Assembly: GCF_014905175.1 (NCBI RefSeq)
Contig: NC_057792.1
Location: forward strand, 9,362,001-9,426,000
Length of the DNA stretch: 64,000 nucleotides
Origin: Aphidius gifuensis
Lineage: Eukaryota; Arthropoda; Insecta; Hymenoptera; Braconidae
Direction: 5' to 3'
Shown: positions 22,480 to 32,317 of the stretch, piece after piece
How positions within the stretch are numbered: position 1 is the stretch's first letter
Layout: the number at the start of each line of letters is the position of its first letter
The notes under the pieces: generated by a model
What the model was told of the DNA's origin: nothing
Database searches by the model: none
What the model saw: only the letters and a program-made list of their open reading frames with translations
Made by a program: the position numbers and the translations under genes

Positions 22480-22850
22480 AAATATGCTTGGAATTGAAAA
22501 ATGATTTAGGTAAAAAATGTAGGATTCAGAGGGATTATATATAAAAAAAAAAAAAAAAAAAAAATCAGAAAAATTCAAAATGGCCAAGTTTGATATATGA
22601 ACATAATTTTTTTGAAATGTAAATGAAACACTTTTTATTCGAAAAATTTTTCGATAAAATTAATTTGTTTTTTGGCCCGATTTTATGTGTCAATAAATTT
22701 TCCTCGAAAAATATGCTTTCAATCAAAAAAATGATTTTAAGTAGAGATGTAGGGTTTAGAAAGGAACGCACAAAGGAAAAGGAAAAGAATTCAACAAAGT
22801 TCAAAATGGCGGAATTTGAAGTATGAACATAGTTTTTGGTGAGGTTGACT
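22480..22850. repeat. Diverged direct duplication of about 150 bp
   Basis: The segment near 22485-22615 (AAAATATGCTTGGAATTGAAA, AAAATGGCCAAGTTTGA, TATGAACATA) recurs at 22700-22850 (AAAATATGCTTTCAATC, AAAATGGCGGAATTTGA, TATGAACATAG). Confidence 0.5.
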
Positions 22851-23249
22851 GGGGTTTTTTTTTTTTTTTGCTAAATAATTGTTCACATCGAGACTAACAC
22901 TTTATTTAAATAAAATTTTTCAAAAAAATCAATGTTTTTTTTAATTCACAAGCCATTTTGGAAGCCCGTTTTTGACATTTTTTCTTCTCCTCGAAAATCG
23001 CTCAGAATGTAAGATCTATTGCATTCCACTTGATCGCACGTCTACATTTTGGGCTGTACCCAAATTCAGCCCCGTGGCACCCCATGGTGCTCCCCGTGGC
23101 GGCTTATCGTGGGTTATTAGCCTTTCTACTATCCGTATTTCCCATTGCCTTCATCTTGTTTGGCTGGTTTTGCCAAGTTTCAAAATACGGGACTTAGTTT
23201 TTTTCTCGTAAAAAGTTTTTTTTCTAAGTTTTTTTCTTGCTACAATTGC

Positions 23250-23625
23250 AGCTAAGTAATAAATCCAGCCAAGTAAAAAGTCTAGCTAAGTAAATACTTT
23301 ACTGGTAAAATAATGTAGATATTGATTGTTTGACTACAATTACAGCTAAGTAAAAAATCTAGCTAAGGAAAAGATGTAGCTAAGTAAAATAATGTAGATT
23401 TTGATTTTTCGGCTACAATTACAGCTAAGTACAAAATCTAGCTGAGTAAAAAATCTAGCTAAGGAAAAGATGTTGCTAAAGAAAAAATGTAGCTAAGTAA
23501 AAAATCTAGCTAAAGAAAAGATGAAGCTAAGTGAAATAATGTAGATTTTGATTGTTGAGCTAAAATTACAGCTAAGTACAAAATCTGGCTAAATAAAATA
23601 TCTAGCTAAGAAAAAAATATTGCTG
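23250..23625. repeat. AGCTAAGTAAAAA tandem-type repeat
   Basis: More than a dozen variants of TAGCTAAGTAAAAAATC and GGCTACAATTACAGCTAAGT. It is a local version of the AGCTAAGGAAA module that recurs elsewhere in the window. Not coding. Confidence 0.6.
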
Positions 23626-24287
23626 GTAAAATTTTATTGTAATTTCTGTTTAAAAAAATGACTAAATTCACGACACTCACAAGTAAATTTTAGCAGGCTG
23701 AGAATATACCCACTACCGGTTTTAGAATTTACTAAATTTTATTACAAATTTTATTTAAAAGTTGGACATTTTTTGTGTTAAGTTGGGCAGTTAGTGCTAG
23801 ATTCACGGAGAATAGCAATCAATTCCCGGCAACATTTTTTCTTTTCTGTTTACACGCTCAAAACTCGAAAACTAATTGTTAAATAGTTATTCCTGATAAA
23901 TTGTTTAGAAATAAATAACTAATAATAAACCTCGCTTAACCCCATACCTAGCTTCAACAGATAAGGCTGTAGAAATGCTTGAAATTACATGACAGTTCAA
24001 TCATTTGTTCAATCGGTCGGCCATCTTTGTGTTATTTCGCCCCACAAACAGAATTTTTACAAAGCTATATAGTAAAAAATATTTAAGTCTATGCTAATAT
24101 ATGTGTACATAATAATTTTTATTATATATATAAGAATATTTATTAAATTGTTTATGTAAATAGTTTATTATAAACAAACAAAGTTACCTAGGACAAAAAA
24201 AAAGTTATGAATAGATGTATTTCTTTGCATAGAATCGTTTTTTATCAATTACATTGGTCTCTAACTATTTTGACTTTACTCGAGTAA

Positions 24288-24768
24288 CACCTTAAATAAA
24301 TAAATAAAAATAAAAAATATTAACTCATTTCAAATTATAAAATAAATGAGTCGGTAGCATAGGTCAGTTCGATATTCTGGGATATATAACACTACGTTTA
24401 TTTTTTTCTGCAGTCCGATTGACAGAGCAATTTTTTTACAATTTAGGACTTTTTTTTGCCGCTCATGGCGCTTGTAAATTTTTTTTTTATATAGATTTTA
24501 CATACAAAAGCTTCACAAGCGCCGCCAGTGGAAGAAAGCCTCAAAGTGTAATGCCCTGTGAATTGGACTATGGGGCTTATTTTTTCCTAACTGAAGATTT
24601 TTTTCATGCGCAGAGACCGATTTTTGTATTTGGGCGAAGGGAGTGGGAAATGTGGATATTATGACAATGGTATCTTCAATATTGACCCAAACTATGCTAC
24701 CGACTGATTGCTTTTATAATTTCAAATGAGTTAATATATTTTATTTTTATTTATTTATGTAATATCGT
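24288..24768. mobile_element. Foldback MITE with AGTCGGTAGCAT inner ends
   Basis: Arms of about 75 bp (TTAACTCATTTCAAATTATA, then GAGTCGGTAGCATAG) pair with 24690-24768. A second, inner palindrome at 24458-24540 (CATGGCGCTTGTAAA / TTCACAAGCGCCGCC) is shared with elements at 39830 and 40980. An open frame at 24419-24664 is an accident of the repeat. Confidence 0.6.
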
Positions 24769-24779
24769 AAGATAAATAA

Positions 24780-25060
24780 AAAGCTATAGAAAAAATAGTA
24801 CCTAAGGAAAGAAAGTTGTTTACATGTTAATTTAAACAGAATTAATTCAGCCAATGAAATTAACATGTAGGCAACTTTCTTTCCTTATAACCCATAGCTT
24901 TTCATTAATTTGAATAAATAAAAAGTCATAGGAAAAATGGTAGCTAAGGAAAGGATATTTTAACATGTTAATTTTTTCGGCTCAATTAATTTCTTTATAA
25001 ATTAACATGTGGCCACATTCTTTTCTTAGACATTTTTTCTATAGCTTTTTATATATTTAA
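24780..25060. repeat. AGCTAAGGAAAG hairpin module
   Basis: Alternating forward and inverted copies of AAAGCTATAGGAAAAA, GCTAAGGAAAG and TTAACATGT blocks that can fold into successive hairpins. Present again, inverted, at 51090-51420. Confidence 0.6.
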
Positions 25061-25203
25061 ATTAATTCTAATCTAAATATATTCTTTACAATAGAGCTGT
25101 GAGTCAGTTATTAACTGGTTAATAACAGGTGGTTAAAAGATTTTCGGTTTTAAACCGAAAAAGGGAGGAACCTGCGCATAAAAAGCTGCGCGTACTTCAT
25201 ACT

Positions 25204-25456
25204 AGGTGCTTTCTTTTGTGTATTTATTTTTTTTCCTGTTTATTTTGACGCACGCGCAATTGAATGCGCAGTCAGCAAAAAGTCAGTTTGCAACAGCGTA
25301 GGACATGAGGGGCTGGATCAGCCATGTTTTAATTCTTAGTTTTGAAAAATTATTTGCTCGACGCCACTGTTCTCTCAACAAGTTTGCATGACAGGCGCAT
25401 GTGCATGATCATGCGCATGAAAGTGAAAAAAAATAAATACACAAAAGAAAGCACCT
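25204..25456. mobile_element. MITE with AGGTGCTTTCTTTTGTG ends, copy 1
   Basis: Ends AGGTGCTTTCTTTTGTGTAT and the inverted ATACACAAAAGAAAGCACCT are perfect, flanked by ACT on both sides. The empty site (TTATACTGCGTACG) is visible in hAT copy 2 near 36672-36685, confirming a 3-bp duplication. Other copies: 50719-50971 and part at 39112-39310. Confidence 0.75.
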
Positions 25457-25971
25457 ACTGCGTATGTGTGTACAAGACTGAAAATATTATTTATTTATTT
25501 TCAACAAAAAAATTTATAATTTATTATAAATAATATCAACATTAAATATTATTTATTCAATGTCAAAAAAATAAAAATAGTTCAATTATGTTAACAAAAA
25601 TTCAATCGTAGTGTCAACTGAAAAATTCATAAATAAAAAAAGACAGTGAAATAGGAAAGCATCATAACAATTTTTATTTTTATTGTTATTAATATTTTTT
25701 TTTAACATTTTTCTAAAAAAATAAAAATTGACAGTGATAAATTTCAAATAATTATATAACAATTAAAATTATAATTTGCAGTTGATGTGTATATCATATT
25801 CAGTTCAGAGGGACTTGGTTATTGTAAAAAGGAAAAATGCAGTTAAACCCAGAGTTGACAGTCGACATTTTTGTTGTTGATATGTCATATATGTAAGTAA
25901 AAAAAGTAATTAAATTGAGTTTAAAGAGATTTAATAACAGTCCATACATTTTATAGATACCCATTTTAACA

Positions 25972-26811
25972 ATGGATCGTCCTGAATCTGAGTTTAGAAA
26001 CATTTTGATGTTGCAAATCCTGAATGCAAATACACGAAAAAACTATGTTTCAAATGCTGGTAGAATGATGAAGCATCTTGCTCAAAAATGTCAAAATTGT
26101 GATGATGAAATTAAAAAAAAATTTATGGAAATGATTGTGCCAAATAATAAACCTGACGTCACACCTCATCTGAGCAAGTTATAGCACTAATTACAAAACA
26201 ACTCAAAACAAAGGCTCAATTGACAAGTTTATTGATACAAAATGTCTAAAGAAAATCATGATAAATTGACTGCTTCTTTTGCAAATATTCATACAAAAAA
26301 AAGAAAATCATTATTAAATGATCGTACTCAAAAACTTGTTAGTATCAAACACAATTTACGACTTGTTGAACCTGGGGTGCTATTCTCGGTCCCGTATTGC
26401 GGGAGTTATTGCGGGTCTCGCAATAACGATTCGCCGGCAAGAAATATTAGTCGCTATAGAAAAACATGAAGGCGCTTGCTGTTGCTTTCATGTAAATTTT
26501 ACTTTATTTTTGCATTTGCATACGACTATGGCAGCTTTACATGAAAGCAACAACAAGCGCTTTCATATTTTTCTATTGCGACAAACATTTCTTGTCGGCG
26601 AATCGTTATTGCGGGACTCGCAATAACTCCCGCAATACGGGACCAAGAATAGCACTCCTGCTCGATTAACTGTATCACCAGTAGAAAAAAATCATTAGCA
26701 ACAAAAAATGATACGAGTTTTGAAGAATTTGTTGGAGAAATATCTGACTGGGAAGATGAAGGTTGGGACGATTGTTCTCTTTATGATGATGAAAGTGGAA
26801 ACAAAATTTAA
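25972..26811 (+). pseudogene. Deleted hAT transposase: BED-region N-terminus plus acidic C-terminus
   Basis: ATG at 25972 begins a piece homologous to the BED zinc-finger start in copy 2 (shared NAGRMMKHLAQ and CQNCDDEI) but deleted for the first Cys pair. Further pieces (MSKENHDKLTASFANIH at 26242; LVSIKHNLRLVEP) are split by the MITE at 26375-26657. After it, a frame reads ARLTVSPVEK, then NDTSFEEFVGEISDWEDEG and ends at TAA 26811. The catalytic core between the ends is missing. Confidence 0.6.
26375..26657. mobile_element. MITE with GGGTGCTATTC ends, copy 1
   Basis: Long inverted arms (GGGTGCTATTC, GGTCCCGTATTGCGGGAG, GCGGGTCTCGCAATAACG) flanked by CTG (26372-26374 and 26658-26660). It splits the transposase remnant. 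A 3-bp CWG duplication is as known for PIF/Harbinger elements. Second copy: 36152-36427. Confidence 0.7.
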
Positions 26812-27606
26812 TTGTTGACCAAAAAAATTATATAGTTTTTCAAAGTGAAGAGCTTAAATTATCATTATTATTCTTAAAAAAGGGTTACAAGTTTTAACTT
26901 TTAAAGTTCAAAGTACACCAAAAATTGATCATATAAAATTTAAAAACATATCTAGTTTTTAGTTGGATTTGTCATTTTTTTTTTCTTTGAGAAAATTGCT
27001 TTTTTTTTTGTTTTTTGTTTTTCATTTCTACTTTGATCTTTATATTTCTTTATAAGGACAAATTGCAAGTGCAAAATATTGACAAACTAATGTCAAAATA
27101 AAAATGAACAGCTTTATTAGTTCATGATATAAAAAAATACAAAAAACGTTAAAATATGGTATATTTCAAAATTTCTATTATTCCAAGTGAAAATATTATT
27201 AGTCGTAATTTTTCTTCCATTCATTGTTACTAATAAATGTAGTATGGAATCTACAGGTCTTGTTGATATTATTATTTCCAATCATTATTATTTTTAATAT
27301 TTATTTTTATTTTCAATATGTATTATTAAATTTTTTTTTTTCAACTCGAGTTTTATATGGGTTACTCAAATATTATTTTTTTTTTGTTTATAACAATTTA
27401 TTTATTTATATTAATTTTATTGTTTATATTATTAATAATTAATTATATTAAACATTGAAATAAGTCTCTGATTTTGGACCTATCATAAAGCTTAAAATTT
27501 TGCGCATTCGCGTCGATGCCCCACCCCCGTTTTAAACTGATATCTAACCGTTAATAACAGTTATTAACCGTCAAAAAAATAAATAACCGGCTAATTAACA
27601 GCTCTA

Positions 27607-27939
27607 CATTACAATCATCAAATGAAAATTCAATTTAGCGGGTAAAGAAAAAACGCTACAGATAGCGTAGAAATAAACCGATTTATCATCTAAATACAAT
27701 ATGGCGGGCGATACCTATACTTACTAGACTCAGTCTAGGGTCCCTTGTGGAAAATAAGCCCACATAAAAATACACGTAGTGCTATACCTCTGTCGATATT
27801 GAAAATATCATTGTCATAAAATCCGCATTTTCCCCTCCTTTCACTCAAACTCAAAAAGCGGTCTCTGCACATGAGAAAAATCTTCAGCTAGGGAAAAAAA
27901 TAAGCCCACATAAAAATACACGTAGTGCTATCCCCCTGG
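27607..27939. repeat. Direct-repeat patch
   Basis: AATAAGCCCACATAAAAATA, then CACGTAGTGCTAT, occurs at about 27751 and again at about 27899. Between them is a diverged piece of the 24288-24768 element (GTCTCTGCACATGAGAAAAA). No gene. Confidence 0.5.
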
Positions 27940-28527
27940 TCTTTAGATAGAGTGAAACCGACAGAAAAAAGTACGTTCAAAAAATCACTCGGAAGCCCGG
28001 AAGTGCAAGATTGTGATCATAGAAAATTTTTGATATTTTGTTGTGGTAGACATGATTTTTTTTCATGAATTTTTATAAGCACTTATCAATAAAATATTAT
28101 TGTTTAATTATTGATAATAATTATAAAAATACTTTTTGCAACTGTAATAGGTAACAAAAACAAATGGCATATGCAATATGACTGTTTTTAATGTTCACAA
28201 TATTTACCGTAACCTCTAGTAACTTTTCAGTTTATTTTATCCCTATATTTTTTCGTCTACTGCGCCGCTTCCGGGCCTCCGAGTGATTTTTGGAACGTAC
28301 CCAAGATCATGAGAAACCTTATGTACATGCGCGAATATTGAAGCACACAAAGGCAAATTATATATCTGTGAACAGCTTCATTCCCCCACTCACAATTCTT
28401 GTACCATATATGTAATACTACATATATGTCTTGTAGACACTGATATACAATTTGCCTTTGAATGTTTCAATATTCGCGCATGTGCATTAGATTTCTCATG
28501 ATCTTATTCTGCCGGTTTCATTCTAGT
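27940..28527. mobile_element. Foldback element with an inner foldback
   Basis: Outer arms: AGAGTGAAACCGACAGAA and ACGTTCAAAAAATCACTCGG (27950-28005) pair with CCGAGTGATTTTTGGAACGT (28279-28298) and TTCTGCCGGTTTCATTCT (28507-28524). Between the right-arm pieces sits a second palindrome, 28303-28505 (GATCATGAGAAA, GCGCGAATATTGAA, GGCAAATTATAT). This split looks like a later insertion into the right arm. Confidence 0.55.
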
Positions 28528-28534
28528 TGCATAA

Positions 28535-28706
28535 AGGCATGTGGCCACTAGCATAGTTTTTCGAACAAGTTCTATGCCATAGTCCATTTATTACCAGAAA
28601 CAACTGACTTTTTCAGTGATAACTGGGAATAATCTAGATGTTTCTGGTAATAAATGGACTATGGCATAGAACTTGTTCGAAAAACTATGCTAGTGGCCAC
28701 ACGCCT
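28535..28706. mobile_element. Tourist-type MITE, near-perfect palindrome, copy 1
   Basis: AGGCATGTGGCCACTAGCAT at the left is matched inverted at the right (ATGCTAGTGGCCACACGCCT). TAA on both sides (28532-28534, 28707-28709) is the 3-bp TWA duplication of PIF/Harbinger. Arms are about 70 bp; the loop is about 30 bp. Copy 2 is at 44008-44179 with TTA. Confidence 0.8.
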
Positions 28707-28952
28707 TAACACTTGAATAAAAAGTCAAAAATTCTATCTTAAGTTTTATTATAATTATTACATAAAAAAAAGAGCGACAAAATAACACTCAATTTTTGTC
28801 TTATCACTTCATCATAAAGTAGTTTTGCACAATATTCTCTGTACTTCTTCGACAACTGTCTAACTAGGTTAGAGTGGGTATGATCATACAGTTGACCTTG
28901 CCAATGTTAATTTCGGGGATAAGCTAACACATATGAACATTAAGCGTCCGTG

Positions 28953-29484
28953 AAGCGGTGTCTCCACGCTATAGAAATGCTTGCAAGATCTATCATCACT
29001 AGATAATTACTAGAATTTTGGTGGAAATCAGCTTTGCAAGACTATCACAGCCAATAGGGGCAAGTTTTGTAGTCCATAGTTAAGTCAACCTGGTATAGTA
29101 TAGTATAGGGAAGCAAAACGTTAGACTATACCAAAAAATTGTAACTGTGGATTACAAAACCGGCCCTAGAACATGTTTCATTTTTTCGTGCAAGAACTTG
29201 CATGAGATTTCTATATCGTGGAGACACCGCTTATCACAGCCAATGGAACATGTTCCATTTTTTCGTGCAAGAACTTGCATAAAGCGGTGTCTCCACGCTA
29301 TAGAAATCTCATGAAAGCTCTTGCAGCAAGATCAAGCAAGATCTTGCACGAAAAAAATGGAACATGTCCCATTGGCTGCGATAGTCTTGCAAGGCTTTTA
29401 AAGGCTGATTTCCACCAAAATTCTAGTAATTATCTAGTGATGAAAGATCTTGCAAGCATTTCTATAGCGTGGAGACACCGCTTA
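28953..29484. mobile_element. Foldback with GCGGTGTCTCCACGC ends, copy 1
   Basis: AAGCGGTGTCTCCACGCTAT at the left and its inverse at the right (29462-29484). A further inverted pair of the same end sequence sits inside (29218-29234 and 29282-29301), so at least two copies are nested or rearranged. A frame of 101 codons at 29218 is repeat-derived. Confidence 0.6.
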
Positions 29485-29837
29485 AGTAAGCTCAACTGTA
29501 CCAAATTACCCACTCTAACCTAGGTTTGTGGAAAGCGAACTCTAGTGGCCATAAGAGCCAATATACCCCAAAAGCCAAAAGACGTTGACTTTAAAAATTA
29601 ATCCAAGACATTATTCTTACGTAGAATATTTTCTGACGGTCTTCTTGATATTTTTTACTATTGAAACTTGAAATAATTGCGCATCGATTTATATAATTTA
29701 GAAAAGTCCTATCTAGTATTTTGGACAATTAACCCTTAACGTTAAAACTTTTTACCTATCATAAACGGAGAATCATTATTTTTTTTTTACTAAATTCGGA
29801 ATAAAAAAAAAAACTGCTCTTACCAATTTATTGAAAT
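29485..29837. other. Intergenic
   Basis: No gene, repeat end or RNA feature recognised. Confidence 0.3.
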
Positions 29838-29839
29838 TA

Positions 29840-31276
29840 GGGTTACCATATCTCGAAAAAGCCAAATCAGGACATTTTCCTCCCACTCCAAAATTTTACC
29901 CCTTCCACCTATAAATTTATGTTTCAAGTAGATAATCATAACAATTCATTTATTTTGATTATATGTTATTTATTCATTTGTTTTCTTTTAATTATTCAAT
30001 AATTATTCATCAAAATTACACAAACGATAGAAAAATTTTTTACAGTAGTTAATTTCTTTGTCTAAATTAATTCATCAAAAATTAATTAGTAAGCGAAATC
30101 CTTTCGTTAGGCTTTTTTGTTTTAGCTTTTAAGTTGTTAAATTAATAATTATTTAAACAAACTGAAAGCTATGAGAAAAATGGCTAAGGAAGGAAGTTGC
30201 TTACCAATTAATTTTTGAAGAATTAATTTGGCTAAAGAAAATAATTAGCGAGCTACATCCTTTTCTTAGCAACTTGACAATATAGCTTTTTTTTATTCAA
30301 ACAAATTGAAAGCTATAGGAAAAATGGCTAAGAAATAGATGTTGCTTACCAATTAATTGTCAATAGCCTTTTATCTATTTAAACAACCCTGGTGGAAAAA
30401 ATCTCTCCGGATTTCGACGTAATTGAGACTTCCAGAGATATTTACAGAGTAATCTCCAGACTATTTTCATAATATCTCCGGATTTTTTCCGGAATTTTCG
30501 CTTAAACAAAACCAACAAAAAAAAATAGAAAAATCAATAAAAGAACCAGAAATAAGAGTTTACATACGAAATATAAAAACCGAATTTTCTTCCAAGAAAA
30601 TCCGGAGAAAATCCGAATAAATTCCGGATTAATATCTCCGGTAGTCTCAATTGTGAATTGCGTAGAAAATTCGGAGAAATCCGGAAAAAATCCGGATAAA
30701 TTATTTCTACCAGGGAAATTGAAAGCTATAGAAAAAATGGCTAAGGAAAGGATGTTGCTTACCAATTAATTTTTGAAGAATCAATTTAGCTAAAAAAATT
30801 AACTGGCAAGCCACATCCTTTCTTTAGCCATTTGTTAATAGCTTTTTATTTATTTAAACAAATTATAAGCTGTAGGAAAAATGGCTAAGGGAAGGATGTG
30901 GCTTACTTATTCATTTTAAAAAAATTAATTTAGCTAAAGAAATTAAGTGGCAAGCCACAAAATTTACAAAAATAAAAGAAGGGTTGCCTACGCTATAGAA
31001 ATTTTGCATCGGGTCCTCTATACTCGATAGGACGAGGTACATATTCTGCACGCCATTTTAATTTCAATAATTAGAGGTATTCAAGAGTCTATCATAGTTA
31101 GCGTAAATGATAAATTCTATATTATATTTATAAAAAAAAAAAATTATAATAAAAAAAAAATTTTTAAAATTGTGAACAAGTCTCAAAAATCAGGACATTT
31201 GACAAATCAGGACCGTATCAGGACAAGCCAATCAAAATCAGGACATGTCCTGCTAAATCAGGACGCATGGTAACCC
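29840..31276. mobile_element. TIR element with GGGTTACCAT ends
   Basis: Ends GGGTTACCAT / ATGGTAACCC, each followed inward by several AAATCAGGACATT blocks, with TA flanking both sides. The body holds AGCTAAGGAAAG-type hairpins (30160-30365 and 30718-30960) and is interrupted by the MITE at 30387-30715. No transposase. Confidence 0.6.
30387..30715. mobile_element. MITE with CCCTGGTGGAAA ends, copy 1
   Basis: Inverted ends CCCTGGTGGAAA / TTTCTACCAGGG. The interior is made of CTCCGGA and TCCGGAAAAAATCCGGAT motifs. Same family as 48791-49110 and 53046-53248. Confidence 0.65.
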
Positions 31277-31278
31277 TA

Positions 31279-31940
31279 GTCATACCCATACCTATCCAAA
31301 CATTTTGATATACGAAAAAAATCAATTATTTTTCATTTTTTATCGTTACATAGCAACCAAACGAGCAGCGTCGAGCGTACATTGTCGATGCCTTTACCTG
31401 GTGTACGCAGTTGCCATTATTGGCTGTCATCGCTTTACCAAAAGCATACGGTGATTGGTTAAATTTAGTAGTCACCCAGTATATTATGTCACTAGGGACA
31501 GTGGGAATAATGTGTGAATTTCCAAAAGCGCACTAAATACCTCTACTACATAATAGTATATTTCGTTACAAGTGCCCAGGCAGAGAGTGTGCTCACAACG
31601 AATTTAGAGGGGCAGGCACGAGCCTTGGCGAGTGTTTCCCTTCCAAATGAGTTGTGAGCGGGCTCTCTGATTGGGCACATGTATCGAACTTTTCCACACT
31701 TTCCGGTTAACTTTAGCTTTATCAAGTAAATTAGTGAAAAAATAACTCATCAAAAATGTTCAAACTCACAGTATAGATTCAATTTATATACCATACTCGA
31801 CTCAACAATGTATTTTTCTTAAAGATTATTCACATTCCATAAAGAAAAACACAGTAAACACAAAATATAAAAGTATCGCTACTGTAACTAAAGCAATTAA
31901 TCCAGTTGCTAAAGATTGTTTTAGAACCTACACAAAGATA
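31279..31940. other. Intergenic, downstream of p66
   Basis: No ORF or repeat ends recognised. AATAAA on the minus strand (31946-31941) marks a likely poly(A) signal for the p66 gene, about 375 bases past its stop. Confidence 0.35.
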
Positions 31941-32317
31941 TTTATTCTGACAAAAAAACAAAAAAAAAATACTCATTTTTTAAATTTTTTGTTTATCTTG
32001 ATTATTTCCACTATTTCTACTACAAACATCATCGGTAGACGAAAAAAAAATTATACAAGAGGATCTCCGTTGTATAAGAACACCAACACCGTTTGAAGAA
32101 TCATTTTAAGGACCTTTTTTCTACTTTTAGAAGGCATCAAATAAAAAAATCAGTTCATTGCTTTTTCGTTTATAAATTTGAAGACGAAATAAAAAAACCA
32201 GAGACGAAACGATTCAAAAAAAAAAACTTTGATGTCACCTCGACGATTTCCGTATATTTTTGAGTCTTTGATCTGAAAAGTGAGTCATATCTTAGCTCAA
32301 TCATTTACTGCATTTGG

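Larger units (their letters stand above)
23640..25456. repeat. Arm 1 of a 1.8-kb inverted duplication
   Basis: The sequence is present in reverse orientation at 50719-52566 with only scattered differences, including the left part of the hAT element (25092-25203), the nested MITE (25204-25456) and the foldback at 24288-24768. Arms are about 25 kb apart. Confidence 0.7.
25092..27606 (+). mobile_element. hAT element with internal deletion, copy 1
   Basis: Ends TAGAGCTGTGAGTC and GGCTAATTAACAGCTCTA are inverted in their outer bases. Flanks are CTTTACAA (25084-25091) and CATTACAA (27607-27614), an 8-bp target duplication with one change. Inner ends carry GGTTAATAAC palindromes. It holds remnants of a transposase gene and two nested MITEs (25204-25456 and 26375-26657). 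Copy 2 at 36539-38299 lacks both nested insertions at these positions. Confidence 0.75.
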